From Saccharibacillus brassicae (lineage in GTDB: Bacteria > Bacillota > Bacilli > Paenibacillales > Paenibacillaceae): a stretch of DNA of 64,000 bases. Where the stretch lies: NCBI RefSeq assembly GCF_006542275.1, contig NZ_CP041217.1, positions 5,555,469 to 5,619,468 of the forward strand, read 5' to 3'. The translations under genes were made by a program, and so were the position numbers. Below are positions 55,921 through 64,000 of this stretch, in pieces. Each line of letters opens with the position of its first letter. The first letter of the stretch is position 1. The notes under the pieces were generated by a model. That model saw only the letters and a list, made by a program, of their open reading frames with translations, had not been told where the DNA came from and did no database searches.

Positions 55921-56766
55921 TCAGCTCCCGGCGTAGACCAGCTCCGCGACCAGCGGGTAATGGTCGGACGGGTATTTGCCCGCGAACTCGCGCCGTTCGA
56001 TAAAGCTGCGCCGCACTTCAAGCGGAGCGGTCGCGAAAATGTAATCGATCGGTTCGCCTTCGAGTCCCCCGAGGAAATCGTGGAACGTGCGTCCGATCTC
56101 GCCTTCAAGCTTGGCATAGGCATCCTGCAGCGCCGGAACCGGCCCTTCCGCCGGCAGTTCGCCGCGCAGATAGCGCAGCGGGGCGTCGGACGGGAAGCCG
56201 TTCATGTCGCCCATCAGGACGGACGCGCCGCCCGGAAATTCCGCTTCGTGCGAACGCATGACCGAAGCGACCAGCTTCGCCCCTTCGATCCGCGCCGCTT
56301 CGCCGATATGGTCGAAATGCGTGTTGTACACGCGCACTTCCTGCCCGGAAGCCCGGAAGCGGAAGCGTCCCCAGGTGCAGATCCGCGGGTAATCGCTGTC
56401 CCAGCCGAGCGAACCGACCGTCTCCGGCGTCTCCGACAGCCAGAACTGGCCTTGTCCGAGCAGCTCGAACAGGTCCCGCCGATAGAAAATGGCGCACGCT
56501 TCGTCGTCCGCTTCGCCCCGGCGCCCCATGCCGATCCGGTCGTACTCCGGCAGTTCCCGCTGCAAATCGTCCAGCATGAGCGGATACGCTTCCTGCACGC
56601 CGACCACAGCCGGCGCAAGATCCGCGATCGTCCGCGCCGCCCACGGCGCCCGCTGCGTCCATTCGTTGCCGGCGTCGTTCGCCGTGTGGGTGCGCAGATT
56701 GAACGTCATGACGGTCCATGCGCCGAGACGTTCCGTTTGCGAATCGTTATTTCGTTGCCGATTCAT
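55921..56766 (-). CDS. Endonuclease/exonuclease/phosphatase (EEP) family protein
   Basis: The 281-aa soluble enzyme has the full EEP catalytic set: VMTFNLR (Asn), VGVQEAYP (metal Glu), RVYNTHFDHIGEAAR, VLMGDMNGFPSD (D-x-N), IDYIFAT and YPSDHYPLVAEL (terminal His). These residues bind Mg and hydrolyse phosphodiester bonds in nucleic acids, lipids or sugars. There is no signal peptide. The nearest annotation would be a cytoplasmic exodeoxyribonuclease-III-like or sphingomyelinase-like phosphodiesterase, but the substrate is not evident. GGGAGG lies 8 bases before the ATG. It follows the NRPS gene in direction but is separated by a strong terminator. Confidence 0.9.
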   Translation of the reverse strand: MNRQRNNDSQTERLGAWTVMTFNLRTHTANDAGNEWTQRAPWAARTIADLAPAVVGVQEAYPLMLDDLQRELPEYDRIGMGRRGEADDEACAIFYRRDLFELLGQGQFWLSETPETVGSLGWDSDYPRICTWGRFRFRASGQEVRVYNTHFDHIGEAARIEGAKLVASVMRSHEAEFPGGASVLMGDMNGFPSDAPLRYLRGELPAEGPVPALQDAYAKLEGEIGRTFHDFLGGLEGEPIDYIFATAPLEVRRSFIERREFAGKYPSDHYPLVAELVYAGS

Positions 56767-56890
56767 ATAAAGTCCTCCCGTTTGCTTCGATCCGGCCAGC
56801 CGCAGCCGCGAGAGGCTTAAGCTGGGATCGAAACGTTTTGATTAAATGCTTCTACGGTCTATCATACTGCATTTTCACCCGATGGGGAGC

Positions 56891-56956
56891 AAAAAAAAGC
56901 GCATTCTTCTTCTCTCTGCCGCTTGCAAGCGTCGGCAGCCGAGGCGAAGAATGCGC
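56891..56956 (-). terminator. Terminator of the NRPS gene
   Basis: GCGCATTCTTC (56899-56909) pairs perfectly with GAAGAATGCGC (56946-56956), with an inner CTGCCG-type stem, followed by eight T on the minus strand. It starts 10 bases after the NRPS stop codon. Confidence 0.9.
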
Positions 56957-56965
56957 ATGGCCGGT

Positions 56966-59900
56966 CTACAGGACCGGCAGTTCGCTCAACCGTTTATGGA
57001 TATAAGACCGCAGATACGCGGCCAGTTCGTCTTCCCGCCCTTCGGTGCAGACCGTCTGAATGTAGAAGCGGTCTCCGTTCCACACGATGCCGGTCGCGAA
57101 CGGATCGAAACGTTCCGTATCGTCGGCCCTTGCGGCGGAACGTTCCGCTTCTTCCCGCAGGAACGGTTCCGCGTCCACATCGTGCGCGTCAAAGATCGAC
57201 AAGTCGTTGTAGACCGGAATATCGAGCTGCTCGGGCCGAATATCGGCCAACAAAGCCGACAGTCCCGGATAACGGCCGCGCAGTTCTTCGTCGACCAGCA
57301 GCGCGGACATATTGATATTGTGGCGGCTCATAAACTCCAGTTTGTCCGCGATGTCCGCTCCGTAGTCCGCCTGGGCCGAAGGATCGACGACGCACGGCAC
57401 GAAATCGATAAATTCGCCCAAATAGTCGTGGTAGCGCCGATCTGTGTACGTTCGACCCGTATGCACGTTCAAGATCGGAATAGACGCGTCGGGGAACAGG
57501 AACAGCAGAACGGCCCGGTACAATTCGCCCGGCAGTTCCGGCAGCGCTTCGATCCGCCCTTGCGACTGCGTGCCTTCCACTTCGCATACGGTGCGGAACG
57601 CATGCAGCGGAGCGAGAGATAGTCGTTTACGGTACCGGACGACCGAGTCCCGGAACCGGTTCAGATCGAGACGCTCGACGATCTCCGCTTCGGTGACGCC
57701 GACAGGCCCGCTCAGGATCTGGTCGACGTAATGCTGGTAATCGTACACTTCGGCGCCGTGTTCGCCGGAACCGGGGTGCCGGCCGTATTCGTCCGACAGC
57801 CGGTCGCAGAACGCCTGGCTGCTCATTCCGTCGAAGATCAGATGCGTGCAGGTCATAAGGAACAAATAATCGTTCCGGCTTCGCTTGATCAGGATCATGC
57901 GATGCGCAAGCGACGTCCCGTCATAGCGAGATTCGTCGTCGAACTCCGCATACGACGAACGGATTGCACCGATTGCCGCTTCTTGCTCCGCTTCCGGCTT
58001 GGCAGACCAGTCCAGCAGCGGCACATCGATACGCGCCGGGCACGCCAACTCCCGTCTCTCCCACGTTTCGCCGCCAATCACGAACGTCGACCGCAGCAGC
58101 GGATGCCGGCGGAACATGCCCTGCATGACGACTTCGAACGTCTCCGGATTCACGTCGCGGTTCAGCGCGCGTTCCGCGTAGCTGGACCTGACGCCCATCC
58201 GGTAAGACAGCCGCTGCACCGGAGACAGCGGACGAACCGCTTCCGCGGACGCAGCCGCGAGGCTCCGAGCCCGGCTCTCCATGAGCGCGAGCGCCGCTTG
58301 GGCCGTCTCTGCGCCCGCAGACGCGCTGTTCGCCGGATGCCCGGCGTCGGCCGCGGCCGGTTCGGCTTCGTTCGCAGCCGGATTGGCTTCGTTCGCGGAA
58401 GCACTCTGGCGGCCGAATTCGGCCTGTTCGTCCAGGAAAACGGCAAGCGCGCCCGGCGTCGGATGCTTGAACAAATGCACGATCGACAGCGAGTGCCCGA
58501 GTCTGCGCAGACCGGCGATCAATTTGATCGCTTTGATCGAATTGCCTCCCCGCTCGAAAAAGTGGTCTGTGCGGCCGATCCGCGGTACGCCGAGCGTCTG
58601 CTCGAACAGCAGCGTCAACTCCGTCTCCAGCTCCGTCGCCGGAGCCGCGTAAGGTTCCGTCTGCGCCCAGACGGGATCGGGCAGTTTTTTGCGGTCCAAC
58701 TTGCCGTTGGCCGACACGTCCAGCGCGCCGATCGCCATGATCCGTTCGGGAATCATGTAGTCCGGCAGACTTGTCCGGAGCCGGTCGGCAATAGCGGCCA
58801 GATGCGACGCCTCATACGGACGTTCTCCTACGACGTAGGCGCACAGCACCGGCTCGCCGGCAGGATCGCGCTTGATCGCCAGCGCGGCGTCGGCTACACC
58901 CGGAGCGGATTTGATGACTTCCTCGATTTCGCCAAGCTCGATGCGGAAGCCCCGAATCTTGACCTGTTCGTCGATACGTCCCAGATACTCGATCTGCCCG
59001 TCCGGCAGCCACCGCGCCAGATCGCCTGTGCGATACAGCAGCCGGCCCGGCGAATAAGGATCGGGCACGAACGTCTCGGCGCTGCGTTCCGGCAGGTTCA
59101 AGTAGCCCCGGCCGACGCCGCTGCCGCCGATACACAGCTCGCCCGGCATGCCGATTCCGCACAGGCTTCCGCCTTCGCCGATGATCCACGTCTGCGTATT
59201 GGCGATCGGCCGGCCGATCAGCACCGCCCGGCGGTCCGAACGGGGATCGAACACGTAATCGCAGCAGCCGACCGTCGTCTCTGTCGGGCCGTACTCGTTA
59301 TGGATCTCGATCTGCGCCCCGAACGTCCGCAGCGCTTCGCGCGCCGTTCTCGATTCCAGTTCTTCGCCGCCCACGATCAGGCATTCCAATCCGGGCAGCG
59401 GCATCGCTTCGGGCGAGCCGGCGGCCAGCTTGAGATGCGAAGGCGTCAGCTTGATGATCGTCAGCTCCGTATCGCGGAACACGGCGAACAGATCGTGCTC
59501 GATCCCGTCTCTGTACACGTGTATCCGGCCGCCGGCCAGCAGCGGCAGGAACAGCGAAGTGAGCGTGAGATCGAAGCAGATGCTCGTAAAGAGCGGCATG
59601 ACGGGCGCCGACTTCACGTAAGACTCGCGGGCGTGCAGCACATAGTTCATCAGATTGCCGTGGGACAGCTGGGCGCCCTTGGGCGTTCCCGTCGAACCCG
59701 ACGTATAGATGCAGTAGCCGAGGTCGGAAGGCAGCGGCCGAACGGCAGGCGCTTCGGATTCGCCTCCGCTCAGCAGCACGTCGACCGGCACCTGCTTGCA
59801 GTGCCGGAATACGAGCGCATAAGCGGATTGCTCGGTCATGATCACTTTGGCCCGGCTGTCTTCGACCATGAACCGGATACGGTCTTCCGGGTAATCCGGT

Positions 59901-62900
59901 TCGATCGGCAGGAACGCGGCTCCGCTTTTTAAAATGCCCAGCACGGCCGCCACGAGCGGAAGCCCTCTCGGCAGCGCGAAAGCGACCACGTCTCCGGGCG
60001 AGATGCCCCAGGAGATCAAGGCGTTGGCGATCCGGTTCGCTTTCTGTTCCAGTTCGCCGTACGTATGGCGGTCCGCCCCGCAGACGACGGCCGTGCGATC
60101 CGGGAACGCCGCGGCCTGCTCGGCCCACCGGTCGACGAACGTGTCTTCCGGCGCGGCCCGGACCGCGCCCTGGCTGAACGTCTCGCGAATCAATTCGCTC
60201 TCCGCCGCGTTCAGACTGTCGATCTGGCCGATCCGCTGCGAAGAACGAAGCGTCATCGCTTCGAGAATGCGCAGGAAATGTTCCGCATAACGGCGAACCG
60301 TCGCTTCGCCGAGCAGGTCGGTGCAGTATTCCCAGTGGATACGATGGTCGCGGCCGTCGCCGTCCACCGTCAGCGTCATATCGAACTTGGCCGATCCGGC
60401 GTCTCCTTCGACGTCGCCGAACGATACGTGGCGTGCGGCCAATTCTTCCTGTTCGTTATTCTGGTGCACGAACATGACGTCGAACAGCGGGTTGCGCGAC
60501 AAATCCCGGTTGAACGAAACGCGGTCAATCAACGTCTCGAACGGGAACTCCTGATAGTCGAAGCCGGTCAGGCACAGATCTTTGATCTCCCGCAAAAAAT
60601 CGACGATCCGCTTATCCGATTCGGGCCGCGCCCGCATCGCCAGCGTATTGACGAACATGCCGACCATGGTTTCGGTATCCCGATGCGTCCGGCCCGCGAC
60701 CGGCGTGCCGACGACGAGGTCGGCCTGCCGGCTATACCGGCTCAGCAAAATAAAATACGCGGACAAAAACACCATGTATTCGGTCGTGCCGGTATCGCGG
60801 CATAACCGCCGGACCCGCTCGGACAACTCCGCCGGAGCGACGGCGTGGAAGCTGGCGCCGGCGAAGCTCTGCATTTGCCCGCGCGGATAATCAAGCGGCA
60901 GATCCAGCACCGGCGCCGCTTGTTCGAACTGCTTCAGCCAGTACTCTTCCGCCGCTCCCTGGTCGCGCAGGCGCATCCATTCGCTGTAGTCTTTGTACTG
61001 CCGCTCCGGCCTCGGCAGGCTCTCGCCCGCGTACAGCCGGGAAAACTCCCGCGTGATCACGTTCATCGACGCCCCGTCGGCAATCAGATGATGCAGATCG
61101 AACAGCAGCGCGCCCCGGTCCCCTCCGGTCCGGATCACTTTGAGCCGTATGAGCGGCGCCGTGTCCAGCTCGAACGGACGCACGAAGCGGCTCAGCCAGA
61201 CTTCCCGGTCTTCGTCCGCTTCGCCTTCTTCGAACTCCACCACCGCTTCGACCTGCGGCTCGATCCGCTGCACCAGCTCGCCGTCTTCCAGATGGAAGCT
61301 CGTCCGCAGGCTCTCGTGCCGCTCCGTCAACTGCGCAAAAGCCGAGCGGATCCGCAGCAGATCCAAATCGCCTTCCAGCTCAAGCAGCCCCGGCAGGTTA
61401 TAGGCCGTGCCGGCTCCTTCCAGCTGCTGGATCAGATACAGCCGCTTCTGCGCCGACGACATCGGATACGCCGCCTGCACCGGCGCGGCCGGAATCGGCA
61501 CATACACGCGGTGTTCCGCTTCGTGCAGCCGCAGCGCCAGCGCCGCTGGCGTCGGCGCTTCGAAGATCGCCGTCAGCGGCAGCCGCACGCCCGTGCGCGC
61601 TTCCAGCCGGTTGATCGCCCGCGTCGCGCGCAGCGAATGGCCGCCGAGTTCGAAGAACGAAGCGTCCCGGCCCAGGCCCCGTACGCCCAAAATATCTTCG
61701 AACACTTCGATCACAGCCGCTTCGCGTTCATTCTGCGGCGCGGCGTATTCCGCCGCCTGCGGCGCCGCCGGTTCCGGCAGCGCCGAGCGGTCCAGTTTGC
61801 CGTTGACCGTCATCGGCAGCCGCTCCAGCCGCGTAATCGACGCCGGCACCAGATAACCCGGCAGCCGCCGGCCCAGCTCGCGCCGGATCTCGTCGACGTC
61901 TACCGAGTCGTCGGCGGCCGCATACCCGTACAGATACGCCGCGCCGTATTCGTCTTCGCGTACCGTCACCGCCGCGTCGCGCACGCCGCTGACGCTCCGC
62001 AGTTCGTGCTCGATCTCGCCCGGTTCGACCCGGTAGCCCCGGATCTTCACCTGCGTGTCGGTCCGGCCCAAATAATCGACCGTGCCGTCCGGCCGCCAGC
62101 GGGCCAGATCGCCCGTACGGTACCAGATGCCGCCCGCTGCGTACGGATCTTCGCCGAACACCTCCGCCGTCTGCTCCGGGCGGTTGAGGTAGCCGATCGC
62201 CACCCCGTCGCCGCCGACGACCAGTTCGCCGGGCTGCCCGATGCCGCAGAGCCGGCCGCCGGGATCAAGAATATACGCCGTGCTGTTCGCGATCGGACGT
62301 CCGATCGGCAGCGGACCGTTCACGTCTTCGATCACGTGCATGAGCGAAAACGTCGTGTTTTCGGTCGGGCCGTAGCCGTTAATGAGGCGCGGCCGCTGCG
62401 GTTGTTCGAGCAGCTTGGACACGTGACGCTGCGACAACCGTTCGCCGCCGATCAGCAGATCGTCAAGTCCCGCGACAGACGCCGGGTCATCGTCCATATA
62501 ATGGTTGAACAGCTGCGCCGTCATCCACATCGTGTTGATGTCATGCTCCCGCAGCTTGCTCGCAAATGCGCAGCGTCCGGCACTTCGGCCGGTTCGCTCA
62601 GGTAGACGGAGCCGCCGCTGAGCAGCGGTCCCCAGATCTCGAACGTCGAGGCGTCGAACGCCAGCGCGCCGGTCTGCAGCACGCGCGCCTGCGCGAAATC
62701 GAGCAGGCCGGTGCCCTGCACGAGCCGGGTCACGCTGCGATGGCGCACGCGGACGCCTTTGGGCCGTCCGGTCGTGCCGGACGTGAACAGCACGTACGCT
62801 TCGTCTTCGCCGCTGCCGGGGTGGGGCGGTACGGATGCGGCGTTGGAATCCGCATTGGACGCCGAGTGCGCGTGCGGCGGATCGTCGGCCGCCGGATGTA

Positions 62901-64000
62901 CAGCGACGCCGATGTATCCGGCGATCCCGCGGTTTCCGCCGCCGACCCATCATTCGCATCTTGCGCAGAGCCCGGCATTGCCGCCGACACGTCCAGCTCG
63001 ACCAGCGGACGCCCGCCCGCAACGCTGCGGGCGATATCACGCTGCCCGGCAGGTGCAGCAGCGCCGACACGTCGGCGTCGCCGAGCAGCGCCGCCAGACG
63101 CTCGGCCGGATCGCCGCTCGTCAGCGGCACGTACGCGCAGCCCGCTTTGAGAATCGCCAGCAGGCCGGCGACGTACACGGCGCTTTTGTCGGTCAGAATG
63201 CCGACCCGCCGCCCGCCTGGACGCCGGCGCGGCGCAGCGCGCTCAGCAGCGCGTCCGAACCGCGTCCAGTTCGGCGTACGTCAGCGCGTCGCGGCGGCTG
63301 AGCACCGCTTGGGCGTGCGGCGTGCGCAGCGCCTGCGCCGCGAACAGCGTCTGCAGCGAAGAGTCCCGCGCATACGGACGCCGCGTGTCGTTGAAGATCT
63401 GCACGATGAGGCCCTGTTCGTCCGGGCCGACCAGTGCGATCTCGCCGAGCCGGATAGAAGCATCGGCTGTGATACTGCGCAATATGCGCTCGAAAGCGGC
63501 GGAGAACGCGCTCACCGTCGCTTCCGCAAACAGGTCGGTGCCGTATTCCCAGTCGACGGCGTATCCGTCCGCTTCTTCGCCGACGCTCAGCGTCAGATCG
63601 AATTTGGACGACTGCGTTCGCACCTGAATCGGTTCAAACGTGAGACCGCGCAGCGTTTGGCGTTCGCTTTTGCGATTCTGCATCACGAACATGACGTCGA
63701 ACAGCGGATTGCGCGCCGGATCGCGCGGCAGGCCGAGCGCTTCGACGAGCGATTCGAACGGATACTGCTGATGCTCGTACGCCGATACGGCGAACGTCTT
63801 GATCTCGCCGAGGAAATCGGAATACGTCTTGCCGCGCTCCGGCCGGCCGCGCATCGCGAGCGTATTGACGAACATGCCGGCCATCTTCTCCGTATCCCGG
63901 TGCGTCCGGCCCGCGGCGGGACTGCCGACGATCACGTCTTCCTGCCGGGAAAAAGCGGCCAGCAGAATCTGCAGGGCGGACAGCAGCACCATGTATTCCG
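56966..64000 (-). CDS. Non-ribosomal peptide synthetase, C-terminal part: C-A-PCP-C-A-PCP-C-like (5' end outside; frame broken)
   Basis: Reading from 64000 leftwards there is the end of a condensation domain (VGSPAAGRTHRDTEKMAGMFVNTL), then A1, PCP1 (DASFFELGGHSLRATRAI, ~61650), C2 with HHLIADGAS (~61085), A2 (~60150-58690; YCIYTSGSTGTPKG), PCP2 (DHFFERGGNSIKAIKL, ~58545), an Ala/Asn/Glu-rich linker and a terminal C-like domain with THLIFDGMS (~57830). Reading the binding-pocket positions by eye gives DAFWLGGTF for A1 (valine type) and DLTKIGEVG for A2 (asparagine type). There is no thioesterase or epimerase domain. A1 is interrupted at about 63268, 63210, 63022, 62918 and 62560, each needing one extra base to restore the frame; flanking domains are intact. 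The peptide product is unknown. Confidence 0.88.

Noticed and set aside
62521..63178. Separate small genes between the two large NRPS frames
   Set aside because: The short frames each encode consecutive pieces of one A domain (for example LFTSGTTGRPKG), so they are fragments of a single frameshifted gene.

Overview
The window looks like chromosomal DNA of a GC-rich, endospore-lineage Firmicute, most likely a Paenibacillaceae member of the Paenibacillus/Saccharibacillus type. This is inferred from the gene repertoire: LplB/YtcP-type sugar transport genes with a YesN-like regulator, a CcdA-thioredoxin-MsrAB cassette, a divergent acuA-acuC/acsA locus, YtxH and DUF1450 proteins and a non-ribosomal peptide synthetase. 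It is also inferred from the strong AGGAGG-type ribosome sites, including several TTG and GTG starts. No rRNA, tRNA, CRISPR array, phage or insertion sequence was seen. Most genes lie on the minus strand. Because codon third positions are GC-rich, many long antisense frames exist and were discarded.

Layout. 1-157: 5' end of metE with a near-consensus promoter. 0.6-15.3 kb: a giant Ser/Thr kinase-ATPase-GAF-PAS-GGDEF protein, a lipoprotein, a nucleotidyltransferase-like protein, a DUF4241 protein, a DUF2243/CtaG pair, a MarR regulator whose promoter carries a Fur-like box, a phosphotransferase, an SDR and a chemotaxis receptor. 15.5-26.5 kb: a polysaccharide-utilisation locus (two permeases, binding protein, heparinase II/III-family lyase, GH88 hydrolase) with an AraC/YesN-type sensor-regulator. 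26.7-29.3 kb: an extracytoplasmic methionine-sulfoxide repair operon (ccdA, thioredoxin lipoprotein, msrAB lipoprotein).

29.3-41.1 kb: accessory region with two SMI1/KNR4-HEAT paralogues, an ABC-F protein, a fumarylacetoacetate-hydrolase-family enzyme, a small gene under a LexA-type box, a translationally coupled SPFH/NAD-kinase-like pair and a large unknown protein. 41.3-47.9 kb: a drug-exporter-type MFS protein, an SDR, an XRE-cupin regulator, a DUF418 membrane protein, a MaoC-like protein and succinate-semialdehyde dehydrogenase. 48.0-52.2 kb: acuC and acuA opposite acsA, the reversible-acetylation control of acetyl-CoA synthetase, with acuB absent. 52.4-56.8 kb: two exported proteins of unknown role, a Bax-inhibitor-1 family protein, a MerR/TipAS regulator and an EEP-family nuclease/phosphatase.

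56.97-64.0 kb: the 3' part of an NRPS gene, C-A(Val)-PCP-C-A(Asn)-PCP-terminal C-like domain. Its first A domain is broken by about five one-base deletions in 0.7 kb, most economically explained as sequence error.

The most unusual signals are: (i) short tandem repeats (10-25 bp units) placed at or just after stop codons of six unrelated genes; (ii) two equal-length 134-bp copies of a dispersed intergenic repeat built from inverted ~27-bp units; (iii) a LexA box inside the promoter of a small uncharacterised gene; (iv) the SPFH/NAD-kinase-like operon; (v) the Val-Asn NRPS terminus with a C-like domain instead of a thioesterase.
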